The notes below the pieces were generated by a model that had not been told where the DNA came from, did not search any database, and saw only the letters and a list, made by a program, of their open reading frames with translations. 64,000 bases of DNA from Ilyomonas sp965199905 (GTDB taxonomy: Bacteria > Bacteroidota > Bacteroidia > Chitinophagales > Chitinophagaceae): NCBI GenBank assembly GCA_965199905.1, contig OZ241366.1, positions 4,278,001-4,342,000 of the forward strand, given 5' to 3'. Shown in pieces: positions 33,431 to 42,597 of this stretch; position 1 is the first letter of the stretch; the number at the start of each line of letters is the position of its first letter. A program made the translations under genes and the position numbers.

Positions 33431-34342
33431 TCATTCATCAAAGTAATCATTGTCGATTCTCTTTAGCTCGAAGGTTTGAACGGTTGATACGCCGATGTTG
33501 TAGTCGATCATGTATTCAGCTAATTGTTGCCCGTCAATCAGGATTACTTTTTTGGAAATGGTCTTGACGTATTCCGTGGCTGTGTTGGAAAAGGTGGAAG
33601 TTGTAATGAAGATGCCTTTGTTGGCTCTTTGTCCATCCAGAGCACCAACAAAAGACTGAATATCAGGTCTGCCTACCGATGAATCCGTCCAGCGTTTTGC
33701 CTGAATATAGATGAAGTCAAGCCCCAAGCGGTCTTCTTTGATGATACCATCAATCCCTTCATCATTGGTGAGCCGGGTAGCTTTGCCTGCATCTTTGATA
33801 CTGCCACCATACCCCATTCTGACCAGCAGGTTGACAACAAGCCGTTCAAAGAAAATAGGAGATAAACTTTTTACCCGTTCGAGTATTTCCTGAACCAGGC
33901 TTTGCCGGATATTCTGATAGGCATTATCGATGGTTTCCTGCGGTGTTTGTGTGCTTATGTCGATATGAGGAATGGATTCCTTGTCAGCACCTTCTTTCTT
34001 TATATTCTGGAAAGCAAGGAATTCGGGGAACTGTTTCAGGAGAGCGACATCAATCCGTTTGGGTTTCTTTTTAAGAATGGATAAACCCCGCTCGGTTATC
34101 ATGACCGTGCCACGCTTTGGCGAATCGATCAAGACGGCTTTCTTGAGATAGGTTCTTGCCCAGCCCACGCGGTTGCCAAAGAGGAAGGTCTGCCCGCTGG
34201 GCAGCAATTCACTTTTATCTTCTTCGGTTAAGTGAAATTCGTTGCTCAGGACTTCGATGATGTCTTTTAAGCTTCGTTCTTTCTTATTAGCGGTCAGTTG
34301 CAATAAGTGCAACATGATGGTTTGGTAATCTGGTATCGGCAT
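33431..34342 (-). CDS. mrr: Mrr-type restriction endonuclease
   Basis: The 303-aa protein starts at ATG 34342 (MPIPDYQTIM, the usual Mrr beginning; an upstream in-frame ATG at 34369 is less likely). The N-terminal winged-helix (about residues 1-85) is the Mrr_N domain. The C-terminal PD-(D/E)xK nuclease has ERLVVNLLVRMGYGG, the catalytic DEGIDG and QAKRW. Mrr cuts modified or foreign DNA. It stands alone with no methyltransferase nearby, consistent with a type IV, modification-dependent enzyme. Confidence 0.85.
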   Translation of the reverse strand: MPIPDYQTIMLHLLQLTANKKERSLKDIIEVLSNEFHLTEEDKSELLPSGQTFLFGNRVGWARTYLKKAVLIDSPKRGTVMITERGLSILKKKPKRIDVALLKQFPEFLAFQNIKKEGADKESIPHIDISTQTPQETIDNAYQNIRQSLVQEILERVKSLSPIFFERLVVNLLVRMGYGGSIKDAGKATRLTNDEGIDGIIKEDRLGLDFIYIQAKRWTDSSVGRPDIQSFVGALDGQRANKGIFITTSTFSNTATEYVKTISKKVILIDGQQLAEYMIDYNIGVSTVQTFELKRIDNDYFDE

Positions 34343-35160
34343 AAGCAATAACAATGGCTTTTGAGGCATACTAAAGTAAGTGATTTTGAGAATTCAATTT
34401 CTTTATTGTTGGGCAGTGAACTGTGAGGAAGGAGGAAACAAGGAATGGATTGCAGAGAGTGAACGGATATGGGAAACTCCCAGCGAACAGAAAAGCGCTT
34501 TTCATGAACTCTCCATGGACCATCCATGACTTTGGGTGGAATGAACTATGGATGGAGCATGAAGGAATGAGAAGAATGAAGTATCCTTTTTCATGGACAG
34601 GAAATGCGTCGTTCGATAGCTGAAACTTACACCTGTTCAAGCTTTATAAAGGTGCTACCGGTGCTTAATTTTCAGTCAAATGTCCAACCCAAGTCACCAC
34701 TTTCATCTAAAATATAAGCATAAAAAAAGGGGTGATTTTGTCACCTCGAAAAAGATAGTTTTTAAAGGGAAACAATCCCCTGGAGCGATGCAGTTAGACT
34801 ACATTTATGGCAGATGTTTCACGACCACACTTGGCAGGGAATTACCCGTTTCGGAAGCAAGTATAAGTAAAAGTTTTGAAACAAAGAAGGCATTGCCAGT
34901 TTCGGAGTTTCCATAATCACTGCAACCGTTTTTTCGCAAGTTTCGTTATCGATAAATAAACAATCTATCCGGTTTTATATCGATGGTAAAGCTTTGTCAC
35001 ATTAAAAGCGTTGTACCTAATACCTTAGAGTGACTTTAAACAATATTGAGAACAACTTTCAATAATCGAGACCGCAAAGCTGCAAACATTCGCTGAGCCT
35101 ATATTACAGACTTCGCCAAGTTGTGAGTGAACTCAGAATACTTCCGCTAACTTTATTTTC
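34343..35160. other. Gene-poor stretch between mrr and the DUF2971 gene
   Basis: About 800 bp contain only short frames without family features. Around 34510-34560 CATGGACCATCCATGA and CTATGGATGGAGCATG form an imperfect inverted repeat. Nothing else specific is visible. Confidence 0.35.
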
Positions 35161-36006
35161 ATGGACAGAGATGCAGTCACAGATAGCTCAAAGGATCTAT
35201 CAGATTTTGCTGAGATGGGTATTCATTTACATGATTACTCAAATCCTATTTATAAATACACATCAGTTGAAACTGCTAAAATTATTCTGGAAACTTCAAA
35301 AATCCGGTTCAGGGCACCATCAACATTTAATGATCCATTTGAATTTAGTCTTGACTTTTTTGACAGAGATATATCAAATAAAGAACTGCGGGAACACTTT
35401 GATAAGGTGTTGAAAACTCAGCCAGGCATCACTTCGAAGCAAAGGAAAGAAATACTTAAAAAGACAACGGTGCCTGTATTTAAAAAAAGTTATGACGAAA
35501 CAATCGCGAGACAACGGAATCTTGTTATGGTTTTCTGTACTTCGGAAGTTAATGATGACATACTTATGTGGAGTCATTATGCCGACTGCCACAAAGGAGT
35601 TTGTTTCGGTTTGAAATTTCCACCTATCGTTTCTTCTTTAGATTGCCTTACCATGAAAGTGAATTATACAGATACAATTGTGCCCAGGAAATTTTATACT
35701 GCGGACGATCATCAACGAGGGCTGGCGTTAATGTACTGGGTTTATACAAAGGCTTCCTGTTGGAGTTATGAAAAAGAGGTAAGATCTTTCATAAAAAACG
35801 ATAATAACTTTTTAGGAATCGGTGATGAAAAGTATTGCGATGTAGGACTACAAAAATCGCAGTTTCAAGAGCTATACTTTGGGCTGGAAACCTCCGAAAA
35901 AGAGATTCAGGATATATTGCAAATCATCAAAAAAGAGGATTATAATATACCGGTCATCAAGAGAATGAAGAAAGTAAAGGGAAAGTTTGAAATGGCTGCT
36001 GTTTAG
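35161..36006 (+). CDS. DUF2971 protein
   Basis: The 281-aa soluble protein has the DUF2971 hallmarks: YKYTSVETAKIILETSKIRF, APSTFNDPFEF and LMWSHYADCHKGVCFGLKF, with an EKEVRSFIK segment near residue 210. DUF2971 proteins occur in phage-defence islands but their activity is unknown. Here it lies between mrr and the RloA ATPase, which supports a defence role by association. Confidence 0.75.
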   Translation: MDRDAVTDSSKDLSDFAEMGIHLHDYSNPIYKYTSVETAKIILETSKIRFRAPSTFNDPFEFSLDFFDRDISNKELREHFDKVLKTQPGITSKQRKEILKKTTVPVFKKSYDETIARQRNLVMVFCTSEVNDDILMWSHYADCHKGVCFGLKFPPIVSSLDCLTMKVNYTDTIVPRKFYTADDHQRGLALMYWVYTKASCWSYEKEVRSFIKNDNNFLGIGDEKYCDVGLQKSQFQELYFGLETSEKEIQDILQIIKKEDYNIPVIKRMKKVKGKFEMAAV

Positions 36007-36229
36007 ATGATGGTTATTGTTTGTGCTAATACTTATTACAAAGGATGTGTGAGCAGCTCTTTTCGCTGGTGAAGAACTCCTGCAAAGGCGTAAAAAAACT
36101 ATTGCTAAGCTCTCTATACAAAATACTTCGCTACGTTTGGGGAAAACGATACCAAACAGATTTTGTTATTTAAATTACTTATATCGGCTGTTATTTGTGA
36201 TTTTTTCACAAATGTATTATGTTTGGGTC

Positions 36230-37543
36230 ATGATTATCGAGTTTAGTATACTTAACTTTCGCTCCTTCAGGGATTTGGAAACTTTGAGTTTGGTTGCTGC
36301 GCCTATCCGCTCAAAAGATAAAGAACTGGATACGAATGCTACTATTGCAATAAATAACAAGCTTACTTTGCTACGCTCCAAAGCTATCTACGGCTCAAAC
36401 GCAAGCGGAAAGAGTAACATTATAAAAGCCTTTGTTTCCTTTAAACGGTTGGTCAGATTATCAGTGCGGGATGAAACTGCTATAAAACAAACCTGTGATG
36501 ATTTTGTGTTGCATGGAAATGTTGATGTATCGCCTGTCTTTTACCAATTGCTATTTATTCATCAGGATGTCAGCTACCGCTATGGATTTGAGGTAATGGA
36601 AAATCGTGTTGTGTCAGAATGGCTATATAAAAATGGAACCTTACGAGGAGAAGTGAAATTGTTTACCCGGGAGGGAATGAAAGTATCTGTTAACCAAGCT
36701 CAGTTTGGTGAGGCGAAGAAGTTTGAGAACGTATCTGAAAGCGGAGAGAGCGATATTTTTCAACCGCATTCCCTGTTTCTGTCTGCAACAGCAGCTGTAG
36801 CCGTAAAACTTTCCAAAGAATTACAACAAGCTATCAATGATATAAGCGTTGCAAACAGCACCGATCCTGCGCTGAAACAATATAGTACCCGGTGGTGGAT
36901 GGATGATGCAAACAGAAAACGTGGTATTGAGTTGTTGCAAGCGGCAGATACAGGCGTAGAAGAGATAGGTATCATAGAAGACGATATCAGAAGAACAATT
37001 TCTCCTGAACAGCTGCAACTGTTCCAGGATACTGATGTGCCCAAAAAAATATCACGACTGACGAGTATCCGGAAGATATTCCGTGATGATAAAGAGCCAA
37101 CTCTCAAAGCCGAGATGATTTTTGATGCTTTCGAATCGGAAGGAACCAAAAAGTTTTCTTACCTGGTTCCCTTAATCCTGATCGCCCTGGAAAATGGAAC
37201 TGCTCTCTGGATTGATGAATTCGATGCAAGCCTGCACCCAAAGCTTACAAAAAAAATCGTGAGCCTGTTTCATTCAGTTTCTACGAATCCGAAGGGCGCT
37301 CAGCTGGTTTTTGCCACACATGATACCAATATGCTGAAAGCTTCCTTCCTGCGCAGAGATCAAATCTGTTTTGTTGAAAAAGACAAATCGGGAGTTAGCC
37401 ATTTAAAGACATTGGTTGAATATAAAGGCATTCGCAACGATGCCTCTTATGATAAGGATTATCTTCAGGGAAAATATGGTGCGGTACCGTTTCTTAACGA
37501 ACTGGATGAGGCCGTAGAAAAAGGTATCGTTAGCCGTGAGTAG
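36230..37543 (+). CDS. RloA/AbiLi-type AAA ATPase
   Basis: The 437-aa ATPase starts at ATG 36230, giving MIIEFSILNFRSFRDLETLS, a standard start for this family; upstream codons are non-homologous. It has Walker A YGSNASGKSN (about residue 53), Walker B WIDEFDASLHPKL (about residue 325) and an ATHDTNML switch motif. This AAA_15/AAA_21 type is the sensor/ATPase of AbiL-like (RloAB) abortive-infection systems. The partner rloB begins 8 bp before its stop but is truncated, so the system is probably inactive here. Confidence 0.82.
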   Translation: MIIEFSILNFRSFRDLETLSLVAAPIRSKDKELDTNATIAINNKLTLLRSKAIYGSNASGKSNIIKAFVSFKRLVRLSVRDETAIKQTCDDFVLHGNVDVSPVFYQLLFIHQDVSYRYGFEVMENRVVSEWLYKNGTLRGEVKLFTREGMKVSVNQAQFGEAKKFENVSESGESDIFQPHSLFLSATAAVAVKLSKELQQAINDISVANSTDPALKQYSTRWWMDDANRKRGIELLQAADTGVEEIGIIEDDIRRTISPEQLQLFQDTDVPKKISRLTSIRKIFRDDKEPTLKAEMIFDAFESEGTKKFSYLVPLILIALENGTALWIDEFDASLHPKLTKKIVSLFHSVSTNPKGAQLVFATHDTNMLKASFLRRDQICFVEKDKSGVSHLKTLVEYKGIRNDASYDKDYLQGKYGAVPFLNELDEAVEKGIVSRE

Positions 37544-37793
37544 AAGCGTAAAAAAGACTGATACTGATAAGCCCTGGAATAAACGTAAAGCCGGGCGCAG
37601 ACCTTACGCGATAGAATCGAAACAGGTAGAAAAAACGTTCTTGATTCTTTGCGAAGGAGAGAATACAGAACCGGAATACTTTAAGGCTTTTCCTGTGGTG
37701 ACGGCAGAAATAAAAGTGGTAGGAACCGGACGGGCGCGGACTTCGTTGGTGGAAGAAGCCATCCGTATGCAGTACAGCACCATAAAACATTGA
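37536..37793 (+). pseudogene. Truncated RloB/AbiLii effector
   Basis: Only 85 residues remain of a protein usually around 200. The start (GTG 37536) and N-terminal part match RloB: RRPYAIESKQVEKTFLILCE, GENTEPEYFKAF and GRARTSLVEEAIRMQ. The frame ends at a TGA after STIKH, and no RloB C-terminal sequence is seen downstream. RloB has a Toprim-like nuclease fold; the missing part includes later acidic residues. I read this as a deletion that left the ATPase without its effector. Confidence 0.75.
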
Positions 37794-38413
37794 TTCAATG
37801 GGCCGATTAAATCTTCCCGATTTAATTAGATCAGTACGTTTTGAATTGTATGAAATGTCTGTTTCTTCGCAAAATACTTCGCCATTAAAATTGGGACGGG
37901 CTCTTACTAAATAGTTGCTATCAACATGAATAACCGGGAGTGGAATTCTGTCTATCAGAAAAAAACAGTGATTGAATAATTTGCAGTGACTGAATTTGAA
38001 AATATAGTTTCCCGCAGATTAGCGCAGATAGAACAGCCCGCAGATAACACTGATGAAATGATACGGTTAAAAAAATATCTGTGCTATCTGCGAATAAATC
38101 AGCATTATCTGCGGGAAAAATTTCAAAATGAGTCAATACTAAGTTTTTCATTATTGATTGGCTTATCGAGAAAGGATTCTATTTGTTCAATTATACTCTC
38201 GAACTGTTCCAATTCTTTTTGAGTTCGATTAAAAACGGAAAAGTCGATATCATTTCCGTAAACTATTTTTCCTCTATTCATAGTTATAAAGATAAAAAAT
38301 AAAAATAGTTGTCAGAGGATTGAGAAAGGTAATCACCAATACTAATACATTTATATTACTTATATCTTGAAGTCTTGTTGCTCAAGTATCCATTTTTGAA
38401 CTCGCATCAGTAT
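37794..38413. other. Gene-less stretch with a large palindromic repeat
   Basis: No recognisable gene follows the truncated rloB. The main structure is an inverted repeat at 38008-38118, listed separately. Short frames overlap the repeat and are not genes. Confidence 0.4.
38008..38118. repeat. Palindromic CGCAGAT-type intergenic repeat
   Basis: The left part begins TTTCCCGCAGATTAGCGCAGAT and repeats CCCGCAGATAACACTGAT. The right part reads ATCTGTGCTATCTGCG, then AATCAGCATTATCTGCGGG and AAA, giving an imperfect palindrome of about 110 bp. Repeats built on CGCAGAT/ATCTGCG are scattered between genes in many Bacteroidota chromosomes and may be mobile or RNA-structured. The function is unknown. 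Confidence 0.6.
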
Positions 38414-38450
38414 AAATAGAAACACCCCGCTGCGAGGGGTGTTTCTATTT
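38414..38450 (-). terminator. Perfect 15-bp hairpin terminator after the XRE gene
   Basis: AAATAGAAACACCCC (38414-38428) pairs exactly with GGGGTGTTTCTATTT (38436-38450) around a 7-nt loop. It sits 17 bp past the stop of the minus-strand XRE gene and has T/A runs on both sides, so it can work in both directions. Confidence 0.85.
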
Positions 38451-38466
38451 CATTCTAATCAAAACA

Positions 38467-38853
38467 TTATTTCTTCCCTACCATCTCCATAAATTGTCTT
38501 ACCTGTTCTCTCAAATATTCTATCTCTTTTTCGAGATGGGTAATCGTCTGCTTATAAGCTTCTGTCTCACCTTCTCCCTTATTAGTATTTAGGTATGTTA
38601 GGTGACTTATTCCGACATTAGAACTACTAATTGAATGAATATTGATTTGGTCAGGTATATTGAGTATATCAACCACTTCTACTTCCAACACCTTCGCGAT
38701 TTCTTCCAATCTATCAAAGCTCGGGCTACTATCACCTCTTTCGAGGTTGCCATAAGCGGTTACGCTCATGTTCAACTGGTCAGCTACATACTCCTGTTTA
38801 TAACCTTTCAGTTCCCTGACTTTCCTGATTTTATCACCGATGTGCATCTTCAT
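38467..38853 (-). CDS. XRE-family transcriptional regulator with coiled-coil tail
   Basis: The 128-aa protein starts at ATG 38853 (MKMHIGDKIRKVRELKG). It has an HTH_3 domain (residues about 6-62: KQEYVADQLNMSVTAYGNLE) and a C-terminal coiled coil (KQTITHLEKEIEYLREQVRQF) that probably dimerises it. This type is frequent in Bacteroidota phage-like and mobile regions. Regulated genes are not obvious; the closest is the divergent TIGR04255 module about 670 bp away. Confidence 0.8.
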   Translation of the reverse strand: MKMHIGDKIRKVRELKGYKQEYVADQLNMSVTAYGNLERGDSSPSFDRLEEIAKVLEVEVVDILNIPDQINIHSISSSNVGISHLTYLNTNKGEGETEAYKQTITHLEKEIEYLREQVRQFMEMVGKK

Positions 38854-39476
38854 AATTTTGGCTTTCAAAGTTTTAATAAAGCGGTACAACAAAAAAGAAT
38901 CAGCAAAAAATTAGAAACCATCTAATTCTCTTTTTGCCTCTTCCAAAAATACGAATATATAATGAACCGACACTTGAACAAACATTAAGTATGAAAACAT
39001 TTTGGTACTGCTACCTTGCAGAATTTCGAAAAGCAAACAGGAATCCCTGTCTGGAAATAAAGCCATGTGCTGAACAACAAACAGAGAATGGAGAACAGCA
39101 ATCGCCTTCTTTAATTTGATGGGGTCTGAAGTTTGCACTTTGCTATTTTGCTCCTTGCAATGATCATACGTGAAGAAGTTCAACTGAAAGAAACAAGATG
39201 TAAATGAACACTGGGTAAGTGAGAACCAATTTATACAATGCAAAAGCAGATGAATCATTATTTGGTTTGACAAAAAGGCACCCCGGACGATACAGAAAGG
39301 TGCCAGCTTGGAAAGAAATTGATCTATTTTGATCCGTTGATAAGGAGTGTAAAACTTTATTTTTATAAGCTTTCCCCTTTCTTTTATCTTTGGAAGGCAG
39401 CTGTATGAGTATCGAGAGGGTTTTCTAATGATTTTCTGGTAAAGAGTAGTTAAGTGCATACAGACTTGCGTCTGTT
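38854..39476. other. Gene-less stretch between XRE gene and TIGR04255 module
   Basis: About 620 bp of AT-rich DNA carry no gene with recognisable features. A 220-codon minus-strand frame (38911-39573) overlaps the promoter and start of the TIGR04255 gene and has a composition rich in Cys/Phe/Ser unlike a real protein. Confidence 0.4.
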
Positions 39477-39509
39477 TTTGCTTATAGTAAAACCGAATTA
39501 TTACCTTTG
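39477..39509 (+). promoter_or_regulatory. Promoter of the TIGR04255 module
   Basis: TTTG at 39477-39480 and TACCTTTG at 39502-39509 are 21 bp apart, close to the Bacteroidota -33/-7 consensus. The start codon at 39527 follows 17 bp later. Confidence 0.5.
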
Positions 39510-39526
39510 ATTTGTCGCAAAGATTG

Positions 39527-40258
39527 ATGGCAACGTATATAAAGCTGGAACGCGCTCCGATTAAGGAAATCATTTATACTATTTCTTTTAAAGAAAATAT
39601 TGAAATAGATAAGTTGGAAAACTTTGAATCTGCGCCTGAACTAACTTCAATTTTTCCTATTATCGACAACAGCTACCATACGGAAGTAAACGAGCATAAA
39701 ACAAACGTTCTTGTTCCTACTGCTAATATTTCTGTAGATGGATTTATTTTGAGAGATAAAAATCCTCCGACAAAAATTTTGCAGGCACGGCGGGGTTCTT
39801 TTTCTCTGCACAGATTAGACGGTTATCAAAACTTTGATACTTTGATAAGTGAATTCCAATCTTACTGGAACATATTTGTAAAGTGCTGTGGTGATTTGAC
39901 GGTTAATGCACTGACCGTGCGTTATCTGAATTTTATTGAACTCGAAGAAAATGAGCTTAGCAGTGATTTGATAACAATAAGAGTTCAGCATCCTTTCGGT
40001 GACAGCGTTAAGAATAGTTTTACCCAGCATAGATTCACTTATGCAAAAGAACCGAGTGTTAGAGTAACAGTCGTTTCAACTATGGGTAAAAACGAAAACA
40101 AAGACGGAATAATCCTTGATATAATCCTGAATAAAACGGTAGAAGAGAAAGAAGACAGGTCGTTTGATTTTTCGGATTTCTTCACGATGAGAGGAATAAA
40201 AAATGAGATATTTTTTAAGTGCATTACAGAAAAAACCATAAATAAATACACCAAATGA
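39527..40258 (+). CDS. TIGR04255-family protein
   Basis: The 243-aa protein begins MATYIKLERAPIKEIIYTIS, then shows the family features SFSLHRLDGYQNFDTLISEF and LTVRYLNFIEL. TIGR04255 proteins are widespread, soluble and functionally unknown, often in defence or mobile islands. The ATG at 39527 is 17 bp beyond a good promoter. It overlaps the next gene by 4 bp, so the module is translated together. Confidence 0.75.
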   Translation: MATYIKLERAPIKEIIYTISFKENIEIDKLENFESAPELTSIFPIIDNSYHTEVNEHKTNVLVPTANISVDGFILRDKNPPTKILQARRGSFSLHRLDGYQNFDTLISEFQSYWNIFVKCCGDLTVNALTVRYLNFIELEENELSSDLITIRVQHPFGDSVKNSFTQHRFTYAKEPSVRVTVVSTMGKNENKDGIILDIILNKTVEEKEDRSFDFSDFFTMRGIKNEIFFKCITEKTINKYTK

Positions 40259-40713
40259 ATTCAGCATTAGAGCATATGGCTTTGAAAGATGAGCTGGGGC
40301 AATCCAACCTTTTTGGAGAGCAATATGGCGAGATGCTGAATGGTTCCAACAACTCATCATTCTGCAATCCTCTGACGGAAGATTTAAGTGCGTTGCTTAA
40401 TAAAATAACGATTAAATATGGCAGCCTTACCGCTTTCCAGAAGGAAATGCTTACTAACGTTTTCAATGCGTTTAATAACATACGTATAAGTATCGACCCG
40501 AACAGATTGAAACCCTTTAATTATTCTCTGAACGGGGATGACGAGTTATTACTACACCGTGAAACCTCTTGCGGACTGATCAACATAATTATCAATCCAG
40601 AGGATTGTATTGCTTTTTCTTTTCTGCCTTCTGCCAACGGAGTGAGAAATTTTTATTTTGTTTATCCGGATGGAGATTATGAAAAACTGGCTTACAATTT
40701 CTTCACTTGTTAA
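40255..40713 (+). CDS. Second gene of the TIGR04255 module, unknown
   Basis: The 152-aa protein overlaps the TIGR04255 gene by 4 bp. It has a helical middle (FQKEMLTNVFNAFNNIRISI) and a beta-rich end (CGLINIIINPEDCIAFSFL; YFVYPDGDYEKLAYNFF). No membrane segment or known catalytic motif is seen, and the family is unknown. The close coupling suggests it forms a complex with the TIGR04255 protein (inference). Confidence 0.6.
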   Translation: MNSALEHMALKDELGQSNLFGEQYGEMLNGSNNSSFCNPLTEDLSALLNKITIKYGSLTAFQKEMLTNVFNAFNNIRISIDPNRLKPFNYSLNGDDELLLHRETSCGLINIIINPEDCIAFSFLPSANGVRNFYFVYPDGDYEKLAYNFFTC

Positions 40714-40740
40714 AGCAAAGAGGTTACTTACTACAGCAGC

Positions 40741-41298
40741 ATGCAAGCTTGTACATTGCTTTATATACCCAAACGACTGCATTCTAACGATAGACTTTCT
40801 ATAAAAGAGTTTGAGGTAGGCGAATACCTGTATAGACGTTGCACAAAGGAAGAGTTATCGAATCCATTTAAAACAATCTCATTAACGGAACTGTCTCATA
40901 ACCGGGGAGGATGGAAATCTCAAATCCTATGCAATCCCGATGATGTACTTTATAGTATTCTTGAAAGTGAGCATTTCGAAAAGTATGTTGACAAAGTCAT
41001 TTGCACTTTGGTTATTAAAAGTCTGACTGATGATAGTAAATATATCAAACAGTTTTCTCAAACAAAGGATGGAAAAGAGTATATAGGTAAGATAGAACTT
41101 CTTCATGAACCGGAGGTATGCATGTACCCACATTCTGTTTTCAGGATATGGGTTAATGGCGAAAAAATCACTTACGACAATTATAAAGAGACACTTAAAA
41201 AATTAAATGAAATCAGAAATCAAATAAAAGAGGAGCTTGCTGCGATGATCTGGACAAAAGAAATTCATCAAGAAAAAATAGACGGGAATAATAATTAA
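40741..41298 (+). CDS. Third gene of the TIGR04255 module, unknown
   Basis: The 185-aa soluble protein starts 27 bp after the previous stop. It has IKEFEVGEYLYRRCTKEELS, SLTELSHNRGGWKSQILCN and a long charged C-terminal helix (YKETLKKLNEIRNQIKEELAA). I do not recognise a family. It is the last gene of the module and is followed by about 360 bp without genes. Confidence 0.6.
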   Translation: MQACTLLYIPKRLHSNDRLSIKEFEVGEYLYRRCTKEELSNPFKTISLTELSHNRGGWKSQILCNPDDVLYSILESEHFEKYVDKVICTLVIKSLTDDSKYIKQFSQTKDGKEYIGKIELLHEPEVCMYPHSVFRIWVNGEKITYDNYKETLKKLNEIRNQIKEELAAMIWTKEIHQEKIDGNNN

Positions 41299-41660
41299 GC
41301 GGTATGTAGAGTGCATTTTCGGACATCAAGTGTATACAAACAAGTGTCTGTTATAAAATATTTCAGATAGCATTCAGGAACGAAGTGATGTTTTTTTGTT
41401 TGTTGAGGATTTGCCATGAATTCTGTTTACTGAGATGCCAGCTGTTCCTATTTTAGTTATCGAACTGAGCAGGCAGAAAAAATAGTTTTAAAAGACAAAG
41501 AGAAACTCTCTTTCGAGATATGACGAAAATAGAAAAGCTCATGTAGAAACACGAGCATTTTCAACCCTAAACTCTTTAAAAACAGTACTAAGATAAATTT
41601 ATGTTCTAACGAGCAAGATTTACTTTTTCGTAGAATGCCGGTTTTATTGATGACGTCCGA
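41299..41660. other. Gene-less stretch after the TIGR04255 module
   Basis: About 360 bp of AT-rich DNA without a recognisable gene, repeat or strong terminator. Confidence 0.35.
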
Positions 41661-41885
41661 TCATTCCTCCCTCGCAGATGTAGGATAATCTTGGGTCACA
41701 TTATTATCTGTTAATATCTCCTCTATTTGTCGAACCATTTCTGAAGAGACCAGGCAGTCCTGTCTGTTATGCAACTGGTAAAGTACCTGATCTATTTCCT
41801 CCTGAGAATAGCCTGTTGCAAGAATCTGATAATAGAGATCTTTTCCGGTCATGGCAGAGATAATCATTGTATTCTGCTGTACCAC
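41661..41885 (-). CDS. Small hypothetical protein
   Basis: The 74-aa acidic frame contains GKDLYYQILATGYSQEEIDQ, then LYQLHNRQDCLVSSEMVRQI, predicted to be all helix. It stands alone. Composition and lack of low-complexity runs make a real gene possible. No family is recognised. Confidence 0.35.
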   Translation of the reverse strand: MVQQNTMIISAMTGKDLYYQILATGYSQEEIDQVLYQLHNRQDCLVSSEMVRQIEEILTDNNVTQDYPTSAREE

Positions 41886-41965
41886 TTTAAATCCGTCCGG
41901 TATCGCCCGGACATAAGAAGAGCGCAGGTCTCAACTTACTATGTATAGAGGGACTGGCTACCCTA

Positions 41966-42026
41966 GACCACAAATAAGTGAGCCCACGCCCTAAGGCGTG
42001 AGCCTCTCACCTATCATCCTGTGGTC
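41966..42026. repeat. Nested hairpin element
   Basis: GACCACA (41966) pairs with TGTGGTC (ending 42026). Inside, GTGAG pairs with CTCAC, and CACGCC-CTAA-GGCGTG forms a perfect 6-bp apical stem. Such nested 60-bp hairpins resemble REP/IS200-IS605 recognition structures or small structured RNAs. No transposase is adjacent. Confidence 0.5.
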
Positions 42027-42276
42027 ATTTTGAAAATTGCCAGTTTTCTATACAGGATTCAAAGCAATCAGCTTTCAATATGTTTAACAGGTACAAATTT
42101 AAAGGAAAAGAAGGAACAACTCAATCTTCGAAACCGGCTGCTTTTTCATAGCGCTTACCGGACCAGCCTTTGGAACTGGTTTTAATCAGGGATTATTTTT
42201 TATTCAGGTAATTCTGCAAAAAAAAAGGTTTAAATTTGACAGGACAAACAATCAGGTTCCTTTAAAGCGAATATGT

Positions 42277-42597
42277 ATGGTAAGCCCGGTGATACCCATC
42301 TATCTGCCTCAATCCAGGCGGCAGGGATACTACACAACTGAGACCGGAGAGATTACGGTCACCTTCGAAGGTGAGTTACCCCAACGAAGAAAAGACCGTG
42401 GAATTCTTTATCATGTCTGTCTTGATGGAGAACCGGGGGAAATCCTCTTATACCGCACCGTGTACGGCATTTTCATAAATATCCCTTCTTTCATCGACAA
42501 CTACACTGAAACGGAAGAAATCAGAAATCAAATCGACTATATCGAAGGCAGAAATCCGGACTGCAACCCGGCGTGTTTTCTAAACCAACTGAATTAA
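42277..42597 (+). CDS. Hypothetical protein upstream of rteC
   Basis: The 106-aa soluble protein has a mainly beta pattern (GYYTTETGEITVTFEGELPQ; GILYHVCLDGEPGEILLYRT) and a Cys-containing end (GRNPDCNPACFL). It has GC content like the conjugative element. The family is unknown; it may be the left-most gene of the element. Confidence 0.45.
   Translation: MVSPVIPIYLPQSRRQGYYTTETGEITVTFEGELPQRRKDRGILYHVCLDGEPGEILLYRTVYGIFINIPSFIDNYTETEEIRNQIDYIEGRNPDCNPACFLNQLN

Noticed and set aside
34680..34916. 78-codon + strand frame after mrr
   Set aside because: No domain or promoter is visible, and it is low in typical codon structure.
38911..39573. 220-codon minus-strand frame between the XRE gene and the TIGR04255 module
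   Set aside because: It overlaps the promoter and start of the TIGR04255 gene, and its sequence is rich in Phe/Cys/Ser as expected of a frame antisense to AT-rich DNA.
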